DNA of 64,000 nt from Gnetum montanum (GCA_015680685.1 MNCI01006534.1:1480-65479); one strand, 5' to 3'. Numbered from the stretch's first letter, positions 1-12,865 are shown. A program made the numbers and translations. Notes: a model not told the origin generated them from the letters alone.

Positions 1-618
1 CATAACCATTGTTTGCAGCCCATGTTTCTTTATTATGTCTAAGGGGTGTGCTTTGAATTCCCACTATTTTTTTTTTTTTACATGAGAACCATACCATGCA
101 AAGACTTGTTTAGATTCATTCAACTTTCTAATATTTGGTCAATAGAAAAATGGCAGAAAACCCATGAAAAGCATCCAAGTACCCAAGAGAATAGCTAGCA
201 CAAGTGCGTCAAATCCCCATGAAGTCACACCCTTTTCAACCATTGAATCCTTCCTTGGTTTGAAGAATACCAAGTCACCAATTCATTAATAAGTTTATTT
301 AGAAAAAGGGACAATACAGTTCCAAAGCCAAAGGAGACCATAACGTTGAATGGATGAATGGACGACATGGACTCATTGCCTGTTTTATCAAAGAAAACCA
401 TATCTTAGGATCAACATTGAAGATCAAAGGTAAAAACCAAACATTAGCAATCAACATTATTATAGTCCAACCCACCATCACGAGCACTTATTATATGACG
501 AATGAAAGTAAATCAAACAAAGAAATAGTAAGAATGTGAATGATGGTGTAAAATAAAAATAAGTAAAATTGAAAAGATGTGTAAAAAAAATACAAAAAGA
601 GCTGAGGGCTTAGAATGA
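1..618. other. Non-coding 3' flank of element B
   Basis: No gene is supported here. On the - strand it follows the end of element B's integrase, so it is probably the 3' untranslated part of that retrotransposon. The matching 3' LTR is not recognisable and should lie left of the window. The short open frames look random. Confidence 0.5.
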
Positions 619-1583
619 TCAGCATTGGTGGCTATCTCCCCCATGACTGAGTTGGAAGGAGAATATCCAAAATAGCAAATAGGGTTGTCCACCAACAGAG
701 ATAATATGGATACTAGCTATTCTAGGCTCATGGAAAGGTTTGATTTGTTGGATGTTGACCAACAATTTCTTATCTAGGCTCTCAAGTTTGTAAATCATCA
801 TGGCTCCTGAAGGAAAAGTTGCAGGAATAATATCAGGTCCTTCCCACAGTGTTTGAAATTTAGTGCGTTGTGGCATGTGTATGGGGTTCCAATAAAGAAC
901 CTTATCTCCCAGTTGGTACTTAACTTTTCTAATTTTTAGGTCATGACATCATTTATTAAAAGCCTTATGCAATTCATTAGATGATAGGGCAACTAATCAA
1001 TTCTCATCTAGCAAGTTAAGGTTCATTAATCATTATTTTTGTGCTAGATTAAGGTCAAAGTTGAGATCACACGCCGTAGATAGTGTACAGAGTTCTACTT
1101 GAATAGGAAGTGTTGGGAGTTTTCCGTACACTAACTCATAGGGAGAGTAGCCTATAGGGAGTTTCCATGTTGAGCGGCATGCCCAAAGAGCATCGTTCAG
1201 TTTGGTGCTCCAGTCTCGCCTATATTTGCTAATGGTTCTTGTCAATATTTTCGTAATCTCCCTATTAGTTACTTTGACTTGACCATTCACTTGAGGATGG
1301 TATGGTGTAGTCAATTTGTGTTCAACTCCTAAGTTTTGCATCAATTTTCAAAAATTTGCACTTGTAAAATGTGCACCGTTGTCAGAAATAAGTGCATGAG
1401 GCACACCAAACCTATTAACGATTTGTTGTTGGAAAAATCGTACAGTGGTCGACTATGTAAAATTTGTAACAGCAATTACTTCTTCCCATTATGTGAAATA
1501 GTCAATGGCAACAACAATGTAGGCCTTTCCATTGGACATTGGTGTAATAAGCCCCATAAAATCAATTCCCCATATGTTGAAGG
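619..1583 (-). pseudogene. Element B integrase, catalytic core and C-terminal part
   Basis: Translation of the - strand gives the integrase core: a conserved Asp in a short IDFMG stretch near 1550, an SDNG stretch near 1380, then HPQVNGQ near 1290 and a W-x-L-NDALWA-R block near 1180. The piece near 619-876 resembles the Athila C-terminal segment that carries a gain-of-structure GA motif and ends in a K-PFHEP tail. In-frame stops and frameshifts interrupt it. In the family, integrase joins element DNA to the host. This copy is inactive and lacks its N-terminal zinc domain, which lies at 20723-20990 on the other side of element C. Confidence 0.85.
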
Positions 1584-3538
1584 TGAAACACCATCAATTT
1601 TGGGCTCTTATGACTCAACATAAGATTTGTTCAAGCATTAAGACCTAGGTGAAATTTCTCCAAGTGTGGTGTCACAATGGGCCACATAGATTACATGGCA
1701 CCCCAAAAGTCCAAATGCTTGCAAAGTTTTTTTTGAGTCTATCTGCTACACCCCTCAGCATAGTCAGTGTAGCATCCATGTCCATGGCCAGTTTTCACCA
1801 AAAGGACACCAAGGGTGGGCTAAACAATTCGGCAAATTTTCTATCTTCTGGGCCATCCCGGTTGCTAGTCCACCCAAGCACCAAGCTAGGAGCAATCAAA
1901 AGTGTTCAGGATGCACAAAACAATTTAGCAAATTTTCTATTTTCAACCTACTATGATTTACTATGCTGCATAGTGTAGAAAGCATAGTAAGCCATGCAGG
2001 ACGAAAATTTTTTAAGTGTTGAACCAGACATAGAAAGTGTATTTGGGAAATTTTTTTGACTTCCAAGGATGCCTGTCCTACTGCATCCTTGAAGTGTGAT
2101 CAGCGTGTCATGGAAAAGCATGGTATATTTCACAAAATGTATGCAAATCTTGGTGCTACGCTATGCTACGCTACACAGCGTAGCAGGGTGATAGCTCTAA
2201 TAAGTGTTCCAAAAATAGAACGAGAAGGCATCAAGCTATGCTAACATGGAAGATGCATTTTGATTGCTGTTGAAATTACTTGTCTCACAAGATCTCAGAG
2301 TGGCATCTTCGATTTTGGCAAAATTCCTTCAAAAATGGGTGTTACACTATGCTACGCTGTGCAACGTAGCATAGCATAGCATGCCAAAAGTGCAAGTTTT
2401 TTAAGTGTCTACACTACGCTTTGCCATGCTAAGCAGCATAAGCAGTGTGACACTTGGAAAGGTACCTCTGAATGCCTTCAAAAGCTCCCAGAATTTGGCA
2501 TGGACCTTCATTCCTACTCCAACGACTCTCTGGCAACCAAGATCAGCAGTTTGCTTTGTTTTTTTTAAACCCCTTGTTGATCCCCAAAGTTGTCCCTACA
2601 CTTGACCCTACTCAAAAGAGAAGGGAAGATGTAGTCCTAGAGTGTAGGCTCCAATTTGCATTTGTTCTAGGCACTCTTGTAACAATGTGGTAGTCCTTCA
2701 AATTTTGGCACATGCAATCTAGGCAATATGGTCACAATTTGGTAGATTTTTGGTTCCTGTTCTTGTCCTATCCAGCGTAGCACCATACTTTGGGCATATC
2801 ACATTAGCGTAACACATTCACATTTGTGCTACGTGGGACCTAGGATAGGTGCCATTCAAACCATGTCTCTCCCCCAACCCTAGCTTTATAAATACCTTGG
2901 TAAATGACATTCTAAGGGTTGGCTTTTCCAGTTGGCTTCAGCAGAAGATTGGCGAGTAGAAAGTTGCTAAGTAGCAAATCTCAACATTAGTCTTCCAAAT
3001 ACTCATTCCACTCCTACGCCTGAACATGACACCTACCCAAACTAGTAAGCATCAACTTCTCCATGCCTGTCAACACCATGTCTACAGCACTTCAGAGAGT
3101 GTGACCATATTACCCTGTTGCCCAACTGTTTCTTTCTATGCTACACACCAATTGTACACATCATTCAATCAAAAGCCATGTGCCCCAATCTTGGGGTGGT
3201 GCATTTCTTGACTTGCACTCTCATTTCATTCTTTTTTTACAGCATTTTAAACTATTAGCATATTTATTTCTTTGTATTATCATATGCACCTACACTCATA
3301 GTCTCTTACTATTATGCATATTGCACTCCTATTTGTTCCGAGCTCTTATATGTGACACTTAAAAATCATTATCTATGAATGGTTATTTGACACCATGTAA
3401 GTCCCTAATTAATCGACTAGATCACTCAGGGCACTCCATTTTCATTTTCTCCAACATTGCCCTCCCGCAGACTTGGGGTTAGGCTATGTGCCTGACAACC
3501 TCTTAGTATTCCAGCCACCAACATTTTCAGACACTACA
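1584..3538 (+). repeat. Element C 5' LTR
   Basis: A 1,955-bp direct repeat of 18834-20722 with TG...CA ends. It contains a TATA box at 2887-2894 and many short GCTACGC / GCGTAGC words near 2155-2185, 2345-2385 and 2405-2450. In the family, the LTR supplies promoter and polyadenylation signals. Differences from the 3' copy are mostly C/T and G/A changes. Confidence 0.9.
2887..2894 (+). promoter_or_regulatory. TATA box of element C 5' LTR
   Basis: TATAAATA lies in a region conserved with the 3' LTR (which reads TATACATA near 20070) and with the solo LTR at 30063-31245 (CTATAAATAT near 30372). Its position inside the LTR fits the U3/R promoter. Activity is inferred from sequence only. Confidence 0.55.
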
Positions 3539-3543
3539 TTTTT

Positions 3544-3561
3544 TGGCACTAGAAGGAGGGC
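3544..3561 (+). other. Primer binding site-like sequence of element C
   Basis: Five bases after the 5' LTR there is TGGCACTAGAAGGAGGGC. It starts with the TGG that pairs with a tRNA CCA end and lies where a primer binding site is expected. I cannot assign the tRNA with confidence. Confidence 0.5.
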
Positions 3562-4456
3562 CTGAACCTCCATGTCCCTTCTATGTGTGATAGGTAGTCC
3601 CACGCACCTTTTGTACCTCCTTGCAAATGTAAATGTAACCCCTGTGGACCTGCTACAGTAGTAGCTAGATTATAGGCCAGCGTAGGGGTTGTTTTCATTT
3701 TGGTTGGTATAGTTGAGTCCCAATTAATAGTTCCCCTGGAACCCTGTAGGACAAAGAGCCCAAAATGTTGTATTGCGTCAAACTCTCTGTGTAACACATG
3801 TAGTGTAACACGTATAACATAGCAAGTGTAGCATAACAACCCTATCAGTGTGATAGTCCCATCTAGCGTAGTTAGCATAGTAGTGTAAACCACTACTTTT
3901 TCAATGTTTTCAAACTTTGTCGTTTCTGGTTCGGTTTCTGTGTAGCTCACTTGTTTCTCTATTTCTTACATCCTTTTACATAGTAAAGAAATGAATCCAC
4001 CCAGCACCTTAGTCACCACCTTGAGCCTGGGGATGGCCCATTGCTCGTAACATGCGATGGACCCTAAGCAACCACCTAGCCTAGTGTAGATACCACGACA
4101 ATTTCTTTGACTACAACATCAATTGCCTAAATGTACGACTCATGATGAAGAGTGATATAACTTTTTATGCGTAAGGATCCAAGCGGGTCTCCTACTAGAC
4201 CGTTAGGAATACGAAGAAAAGTGTAACTTTGAAATTATTCACCGAAATGGGAGGGAGTTCCTCCTACTCCTAGGGCCATCATACCACTTACTGAAATGTT
4301 TCAATTGATATTGAATCAACATATTCGACTAAGTGCATCAAAAGAGCGAGATGCAGCATCTCACTAGAGGAACCCCTTCATGATGGGCAAGAGGAATTTG
4401 AGTCCCATTCTAAAAGTGGTGGCCTGCTTTATCCAAAAACTTCACAAACCACTCCT
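3562..4456 (+). other. Element C untranslated leader
   Basis: The stretch between the primer site and gag has no convincing coding sequence. The open frame on the - strand at 3549-3950 appears to be a shadow. Tat-type elements often have long leaders, and this fits. Confidence 0.5.
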
Positions 4457-7096
4457 ATGTTATATCCACACCAATTACAGTCTTCTGCCTCTTTGTCAAC
4501 AACAACACTTTTACAGCCCAAACCTTCCTTGGTCCTAGGAAGTCATCAAATGTTGTCAACTCAACAACATGCAAGGCCTTCTCTTTCCTTTCCCTTTAAT
4601 ATTCCTTCACAGTTCGTACAGTTTTCTCAACCTATGATGTCTATGTTACCATATGTACATACCATGTCTATGACACAACCACAAATGGGCCTTACTTCCA
4701 TTATCTCCTCTACGTTGATTCCACTGCCAGCAATAGTCCCAACCTCAATTGCATGGTGGACATCAACGTCGTTCCCCATTATCCAACTATCACAGACACC
4801 GCAGTATGTGCAGCCCCAAGCATATCAAGCTTCGCACATGGCACAACCAACCACAGGTTTATGGGTTGCTTCAGCAATTGAGCAAGTGACCATTTCCATG
4901 ACACCAAAAATGGTTGTTGCTTCGACAGCACCACCCACAGGATTGTGGGCTGCTCAAACAACCCCACTAGTGGGAACTGCTCTAATAGCTCCCCCACTAG
5001 GACTTGCAGTTCCACCAATGACACCATCCATGATGACCGCCCTAGCAATGCCATCGGCAGTTCAACTTATGCAACCTGCTATAACGTCCACGGGTCTGGA
5101 CCAAGCCTTCCACCTTATTCAAACCCACACTGATGAAGTCAAGTGGCTTAAAGCCGCTAGTTCTAAAATAGTCCCAGTCATGAACTTTTATCATGATGAT
5201 CCAATTAGCCCAGTTGTTCCTTCACTTACATTGCCTCCTGTGGTACAACTCCCCCAGTTCACAAAATACAAGGAAGAAGGCAATCCAAATGCCCATCTTG
5301 TTACTTTTAGATCTGAGTCCCTGTTATTACAATCATGGTCACATGCAATTATTCATGTTTTTGCCATGTCATTGACTAGTAAGGCTTTGGATTAGTATCA
5401 CGTGCTTCCTCGCACGTCATTTTCAACATTAGAAGAATTATTGAGCCAGTTTGTGACTCACTTCAAGAATAACTTGAAGCTGGAAGTTACCTTAGATCAA
5501 TTTATGGACATTAAGCAAGAACCATTAGAACCTATTCAAAAATATATACAACATTGGAGTGTTGCTTTGAATGAAATTCATGAGCCAATCGCCGAATCGC
5601 ATTTGCTTGCTATTTTTAAAGGTGTTGTAAATGATTTCATCAAATCTAAGTTATATTACTTAGCGCCACATTCTCTTAGCTATGCTTTCATGCAAACAAA
5701 AAGTATACAAGATGTAGCAGAAGTGAGTAAAGACCCAACTTATGTAACTTACAAAAATGCGTACGCAAAGAAAGAGAAAGAAAAGGGAAAGGCCACTATG
5801 GCTGCTATGGCTAATGAAGCTAAGCCTAACAACAAACAGCCTACAAAAGTACCTAAAACCACAACCACTACTATCAAAGCACCAAGCTCTAGCAACACAG
5901 GGGTTAGCCAACCTACAACATTGATGACCACGACACAAGCTGCATCGAGGCTAAATTTTGAGTGTAAGGACTGCTCTAAATACACTTCATTGCCAGTTAA
6001 GCTATCAAAGCTGTTGGACTAACTGTTGAATGTTGGGTGCATTCAGTTTAAGCAAATGTCAGCAGAGGCCCATAAGCGACATGAGAGGTATTGTGAAATC
6101 CTCTGTGACCCCTCTATAGCCATGCCTAATGAGTCTCTTGTGCCTAAAAATTTTAGGCTCGAACAATTCTGTAACTACCACCAATTGTGTGATCATGATA
6201 CCGACTATTACCTAGCATTAAAAGATGGCATTCAACGCATGATTGATCAAGGTAAGCTGGTTCTTGATGAAACTAGTCCTATCTGGCCAGAAAACCAATC
6301 AATGAATGTCTACAAAGGCCCATTGAAAGCTAGTAATACAAGCTACACTATTAATGTCATTAGTGTTACTGATAGTATAGAGTCTACACATAAGCCATCT
6401 GTCATCCATCCACCTTCTCAAGGTACTACAATTTTAGTGACACCTAGGCCACAGCCTCCTTTTATTATTAAAAGGCAGCCACAGGAGCCTGATGCCCCCT
6501 TTGTGACTAAAGACACTCAACATGCTATTCCAACAATGCAGATGCCTTTTGTTATAAGGACATCAAAGCATACAAACTCACCACTTTCCCAAAGTCCGGT
6601 GGTTGGAACTACGTCACAACCTCCTCGCTTAAGAAAATGTGACAAGTGCCTAGTGGATAAAATGACTAGAGAACGTACTGCGCTAGGCCCCCCTAAGCCC
6701 ATCCCTTTATCAGCGATTCCCATGGCCTCATAATTTAAAGATAAAATAGAAATGCATGCACAACGAGCAACTATTGAGGCTCAAGAGCCTACTGCTCAAC
6801 CAAAAGCCAAACCCCCTTCTTTTCAGGGAATTCATCTCTTAGGGTACATGGAGGAAGTAAAAACTACAAAACTATCGAGCATTAGGCAAGAATTTCTAAA
6901 CACCCTTACACAAGTTAAACAAGCTCAAAAAGAAAAAAATACAACATTAAGCTTGTACGATTTAATAATGACCTCCGTAGCGCACCGTGAAGCCTTGACT
7001 TGTGTATTAGCATCGATACCTGTTAAAGAAGATATGCTTGCACAGGAAACAGCCATTCATGCTATTATGCTTCCATCTATGGCTAAAGAAACATAG
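4457..7096 (+). pseudogene. Element C gag, decayed
   Basis: The frame starts with about 200 residues rich in Pro, Gln, Thr and Met. The retrotransposon gag core follows from about 5080 (a PQFTKY... stretch, then L-D-stop-YH near 5393, where Trp is expected). The stop at 5393-5395 looks like a TGG to TAG change. The core continues to 6022 and then, after another stop, in a frame from 6026 with a basic segment and a zinc-knuckle-like FCNYH...CDHD region near 6170-6205. A further linker frame occupies 6752-7096. In the family, gag forms the particle that packages element RNA. At least three in-frame breaks make this copy a pseudogene. Confidence 0.8.
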
Positions 7097-7164
7097 GCAA
7101 CTCACTTGATTTTTCATGACAAAGCTATTAAAGCTAATTTCGAAAAGGGTTAGGTAACCACTGC

Positions 7165-7470
7165 CCCTATGTTCATAATAATTCAAGTAGGTCAATATAA
7201 GATTCATAGGATGCACATTGATGACATAGCCGCAACCAATATGATCTTGTTCCCTATTATTGACAAGCTGGGCCTAGTAGACCAAATCAAGCCCATAACA
7301 ACTTCTTGTCTAAAGTCCTTCAATGGTACATGAGTTGTGATCAAGGGGACCGTCACTATCAACTTTGTAGCAGGGGATCAGTTCCCCACTAGCGCAGAAT
7401 TCATTATGGTAGAAGAGATGCCTAGGTTTAGTTTGATCTTGGGAAGATCTTGGTTAGCCTAGCTAAGGAT
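7165..7470 (+). pseudogene. Element C aspartic protease, decayed
   Basis: The translated segment reads like the retropepsin of Tat elements: a short motif with DDIAATNMI where D-x-G-x-x-x-N is expected, then LGL, a KSFNG block, and a terminal hydrophobic LILGRSWLA strand at about 7432-7459. The catalytic D-[ST]-G triad is not intact and a TGA interrupts it near 7333. In active relatives this enzyme cuts the gag-pol precursor. From here to 13477 no sense coding sequence of the element is seen. Confidence 0.65.
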
Positions 7471-7904
7471 CATCTCTTCACCAATACATTAAGAAATCCA
7501 TCTACCTTATGCAAGTAGAGAAGTGGTGATCTTCAATGATGATGTAACCCATTAAGCTATAAACAACATAAACATAGAGCAAGGTCGAAAATAGAAATTT
7601 CTAAGGGTGTGTTACCTGTCCAAGTCAAAATCCAATGTTGCCCCACCAATAAGCCCAACAAAACTGATGAGCCGCACAAACAAACTATATGGGTAGAGCT
7701 GCCTTTCTTAAAAGTTGACAATAACTTAGAGGAATATCATTTTAAGTCCTCCAGGCCATACACCTTGCCTAACCCATGTTAGGTTAGGAAACAGTTACAC
7801 AATTAGGGCATGGCCCTACTTTACTTTTTTCATTCTTTTGTTTTAACACTTTATATTTGTACAGGTTTCAATTTTGCATGGTGTTTACCTTTTGTGTTAG
7901 TCAA

Positions 7905-8160
7905 ATTACCCACAGCCCGAAATGGCCCTAAACTAGCATCGGCCTGAAATGGCCCTAAACTAGCATTAGCCCAGAATGGCCTTAAACTATCGCATGGCTT
8001 GCCAAGGCCTAAAACTGGCAACCTCCCCTAAGTTTAAACTAACCATGGCTCGAAATGGCCTTAAACTAGCTACAGCCCAAAATGGCCTTAAACTAACTAT
8101 GACCTGAGATAGCCTTAAACTAACTACGGCCCGAAACAGCCTTAAACTATAACATGGGAA
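7905..8160 (+). repeat. Degenerate tandem array, left border of antisense block
   Basis: About eight units of 24-30 bp share the core GGCC(T/C)TAAACTAGC, usually preceded by CCCGAAAT. The units differ by point changes and small indels. The same TAAACT(A/G)GC core recurs at 13268-13390 and 16970-17340, so the three arrays appear to share one origin. Confidence 0.8.
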
Positions 8161-8577
8161 CCACAAGGGGCATGATATATCAACCAAAACATTAGGTAAG
8201 GGAAATGGAACAAGCACTTTACTTTTCATCACATAATCCAAAAAATCATGTTCACACTCAGAGTTGCAACATCACCCGATAACAGGGATTATATCTTAAA
8301 ATCATAAAACACTAATGAAGAGGCTACAAGTCTTCTCCTATGTCTTTATTTGCTTCCCCACTAGGTCCTTCATCCTCAACTGGATCTTGCATACATCAAG
8401 AGCAAGACCAAAACAATAAGCTAATGAGCAAGCGTTGTAATGCATAAAGCTACCATGAAATAAATTGCGATAAAGTAAAATTAGGCTAACCTAAGATGGG
8501 CCCGCATCCATGTCTGATGGTATGTTATCAAGACTAGATGCTAAGTGTCGAAAAATTTCTTTCTCACTCAAATTGGC

Positions 8578-11500
8578 CTAATCTTCTTCTTCTAAATCAA
8601 TGCCTACTAAAATCTTTCCTTTTTCCACGATCATCCATGTGGGTGGCCCTAGAGGAAAGGTAGTAGAGGTGGCCTCTCTAGAAGACATGCTTATCTTCCT
8701 CTCAAGAGATTCACTGATCACTAGATTCTTTGAGAACTTATCATAGGCCCGAGTAGCATCGATCAAATCAAAAAATAGCTTATGACCATGACATTCTATA
8801 GATGCATCCCTGTACTTCTGGCGATAAGCGACACGTTCCATCTTATACATGAGTTTGTGATTCTTTTGTGCCTGCCCCCATTCATATACCTTGGCACTAT
8901 AATCTTTCCAATCCCAATTATTTTGTGCCAAGAGATCCATATGTAGACATTGTTCAATTACTTCACATGTGGCTTCATTTTTGCCTCGTATGACCGACCA
9001 ATATCTAGTGTAATCAATTACAACCATACACCAACTGCCATCAGAATTCTCATGAGCCATTAGAAATTCATTCCATGATGGAAAATCTTCTAGCTCAGCT
9101 ATGTGATTCACTTTTTTCTTCTCAAACTTCTAAACTTGTTTCCAGAGGTATTTGTTGACACATCTACACTCCCATAATGATCGTGCCTAGTGTAGCACAC
9201 ATCTACTTGCCTCATCATATATGTGACAAGATACCTCTGTTACCTCTGGAGGGAGTTCAAGCACAGCTTCCACTTCAACTACCTGCTTTGCGTCGCATTT
9301 GAGCCGTGAAGTTCTTACACCAACATAGGAAAGTGTTAGTCATGAGACAGTAGCAAAAATGGAACAACACGTAAAGAGAAAATGTCATAGCTTAAGTGCA
9401 CCTATCTCAGGGTCAATTTACTTTAAGTGATCAATCATGTCATCTACTATGCCTTCCATAAAGGTGAACTTATCTGGAGTTTCTGCCCATGGCTCTAGAT
9501 GGAAAGTAGATGAAGACTCACGGCCCTTAGCAGAACTAGTACCCACTGTGTAGTAAAGCGTGTTAGCATTATGAAGAGGAGAGGGAAAATGAGAGGATAA
9601 CATAAATGACAATGTAGAGCTCCTACCCAACAAATCCTTAGGGGTGAGAGAGAGGGGGTCGCCCGTTGACACACTATCAAACAAATCATCAAACTCATCA
9701 TCCTCAAAATGTAGCCCCTCTTCTTCAATCTGCCTCAAAAGTATAGTTGTTTCCTCTACTGTCATGTGTCCCTCAAGTTGTGGGACATTCTCTACAAAAG
9801 GGTCCTCTATAGCAAGGGCCACCTCTTCTGTAGTAGGGGCCTCCTCCTCAGCAGCAAGGGTCTCCTCTTCTACAACCAAGGCCTCTTCTTTAGGAGCCGA
9901 AGGCTCTTCCTCATTTGCTAAGCACAAGCCAAGATTAGGATACTAGTCCAATAAAGATATGTAACCATAAAAGGGAAAAGGAAAGTAGCAAATAATTTAG
10001 CTAAGACATACTTACCAACAAGCTCAAATTGCACATTGCAAACTCTAATCCGTAGCCTTTTGCCCCTCCCTTTGCTCACATGTGAAGGCTCTTCTATAGG
10101 ATGAGGCTTCTTGATCTGCAACTTTGATTTTACGGTTTCTGCAATGAGGCACGCTCCACTCACTGGGTTGCCCATGTTGGTAGGGGGGCCTCTCCAAAGT
10201 TATCATGCATATAAAAAGATGGTCCCACCCAATCCTTGGTCATTATTGAAAAAGACTCTCCAATAGCTTTCGAAGGATCTTGAGATCGGGTGGTGTGAAA
10301 TACATGGCGGATCCATAGTTTGGATATCTGGGTCCAATCCTATACCACCGAGATCTCATTCTCTCAGACCACCAAAAATTCAAAAAATTGTCACAAATAA
10401 GCAATGAAAAAGGTAAAGTGCACATGGAAGTGTGTCTCAAGTTTGCCCTGTAGCCTAGTCATTTCTACTCGTAGGTCTTTTGAGAGGTTCTTAGCCCAAT
10501 TATATCGTGTCCCCTCTTCCATCACATCTCTCATAATCTAGGCCTACTCTACCCCAAGAATCTTCCCTTGGGAGAGCAACTTGGGAAAGGCACAAGCCTG
10601 AAAGATAGGATAAATATTTTGGACTACCTCTAATCTTACCTTTTTCATATAGATGCATTTGCGATCCTTGCTAGTCCCTAACCATTCTTCTATGCCTCCT
10701 TAATGGTCTACATCTTTACTAGTCCTTTCCCCCATGGGTAAACCATTAGAAGGGACACCAAAAAGATCTGATAAAAGATTATCAGTATTCTCAAACACCA
10801 CTTGCATGCCATGAACTCATGTATGAAAGTGGTCAGCACTTTCAGTAAAAGAATCTACAAGAGCAAACATTTCTACGGTTGGAATTCCTAGGTTTATAGC
10901 TAAGAAGAGGTCCATGAGCCCAACCTCTTAGACCTTCTCAACAATCATTGTTGGAGCCCCATTACATAGCCAACATTGTGATTCATCCACCTCACCATAC
11001 TTAAAGAAGAGGTTAGCCTCATTACATCCTAACGTAATTACAATAACCTCCTTAGACTTGGCTGCCACTGCGAAAACCAAAAATAAAATTAGCAAAAAAA
11101 GAGAGAATGGGAAGAGTAATCAATTAAACTGATTTGGATTACATGAAAAGAGGCACATGATATAGCTCACCTGGTGTGAATAGTGTGGGGAACGGTGACA
11201 TTTCCACTAGCACTTCCTCTACAGTGGGTACTCGACGAGATGCCAATTTGCCATCTAACCACCCAAGCTCCTTACATTTCATGTAAAAATTGGAATACTT
11301 GGTTGGATAGGTTCTAAAATCAACCCCAAGTTGTTCTATAACATCGACACATACGTTTTTAACGAAGGAGAACTCTTGAATGGTCATTTGAGCTACAGCT
11401 AAGGTCCCCTCTCTATCATGAAGACCATCCTTGTTGATCACAAATCTAGCAATAGATAAAACAAGATAAGTGTTTCATATCATACAAGACAAATAAAAAT

Positions 11501-12865
11501 AAGATCCTTGATCATATAAATAGGACTCACCTACCGGCATAGTAGACGGTTCCAACTGGGTTCTGAAAGAATGTGCCCATATGACGAGTAATGAATAAAG
11601 TGTTGTATTTATGATAACACTTGAATTCTGGCATCGCCCAAATCTAGAACAAAAGTCTTAAGCCTTTTGGACGTCAGCTTGAGCTCCCTACCTCTTCCCC
11701 TTCATTAGACCCATCTATCATGAATTTGAGGTGCCTCGGTTTGCTCCAAGCAACAGTGTCTCACTTAGGATCCCTACTGCTTCACTAGCCAAGTGTGACC
11801 ATACCATGACACTGAAGTGACGAAGTAGGAATTCTAAGAACTTCCACACACCTTCTCGGAACCAGACTACCTAGTCCCCTACTCGTGCATGTGGCGGGAA
11901 AACATTGGGCATAGGGGCACTTATACAACATAGAACCCCTACTAGTTCAACCACGACTAAGATCGGCTTCAACATAACCCTGTTTACAATGAAAGCATCA
12001 ATTTACAATAAGGGCAATCCTTGAAAAAAAAATTTGAAATTTTTTTTTTCTAAGTATCGGCTACACTTCCATGCAACGTAGCAGTCCTCTGTAAAATGTA
12101 GCAACCTTATATAGAACATAATAATCTAACACTATCAATGAACCAAAATTTTCTCTAAGTGTTCATCCTATCCCTATGACTTTGTATGTAGCGTAGCAAT
12201 TATAACATCCTACATATCGTACCAATTGAATCCCGTGGCTAGCATAGTGGCTACATCCTTAGCAGCGTAGCACATACGTCCCATGCAGCATAGTGCTTAC
12301 ATCATGTGCAACGTAGTGGCTATGCCTGATGTAGCATAACAAGCGAAGACATAGCATAGCCAGCCAATTACATCGTCAAGGGCGACACAGCCTGAGGGAA
12401 AACACAGAACGTTTGCAAAGCCCCTACCTTGTTACATCATGTGGAACGTAAAAAAAAATAAATAGAAACAAAAATCCCCTTCCCCACACTACCTAGAATG
12501 CCCCAAACCCTTATCTAAAACACACACAAAACACACATCGCCCTAGTCACAACAATGGCAGCCGTGGCTACGGCATAATAGCCATGGCTACAACCGCGAT
12601 GGCAATGGCAGCGACCGCGCAACAGCCACAGTCTAGCAACTATGGAAAGAGCGGTTGAGGTGATAGCCACGAGATAGCAGTAGCAGTCACAGCATAGTCT
12701 CTGCAGCAGCCAAGGTGTGGTGACCACAGCAAAGATAGTAGCGAAAAAAAAAGAGAACACACAACATAAAAGAAGGCAGCATAGCAACTTACCAGGTAGA
12801 TGGTGCCTCTTGCCATTCTTCAATGCGTGCTCTAGGGAGATGTCGCAAGGTACACTCCCCTTCAT
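8578..12865 (-). pseudogene. Antisense multi-exon gene inside element C, protein not recognised
   Basis: Read downward from 12865, exon-like pieces are: 12865-12793 (starts ATG, strong donor GTAAGT); 11979-11765; 11643-11531 (donor GTGAGT); 11445-11171 (donor GTGAGC); 11067 to about 10450 (acceptor TTTTCGCAG); a piece ending 10016 (donor GTAAGTATG); 9917 to about 9400; and 9111-8578, ending in a stop. Codon phase is kept across 11531/11445, 11171/11067 and 10016/9917. The piece at 9917-9418 is very rich in Glu. The last piece has several Trp and Lys/Asp residues. A few stops (near 10940, 10825, 10710 and 10535) suggest decay. The 11979-11765 piece has a hydrophobic strand followed by a G-VWKFLEFLL-HF-VMVWS stretch that weakly recalls FCP1/NIF phosphatases. 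Expression and function are unknown. Confidence 0.6.

Noticed and set aside
3549-3950. 133-residue open frame on the - strand after the 5' LTR of element C
   Set aside because: No family features. It overlaps the leader and primer site of a sense element, so it is most likely a chance frame.
7905-8160. Tandem units with regular spacing as a possible CRISPR-like array
   Set aside because: The units are degenerate and contiguous without unique spacers, and the DNA is from a plant nucleus; it is a minisatellite within a retroelement.
12515-12792. Cys/Leu-rich continuation of the frame beginning at 12865 on the - strand, membrane-protein-like
   Set aside because: It lies after a strong GTAAGT donor at 12792 and is low in complexity, so it is better explained as intron read-through.
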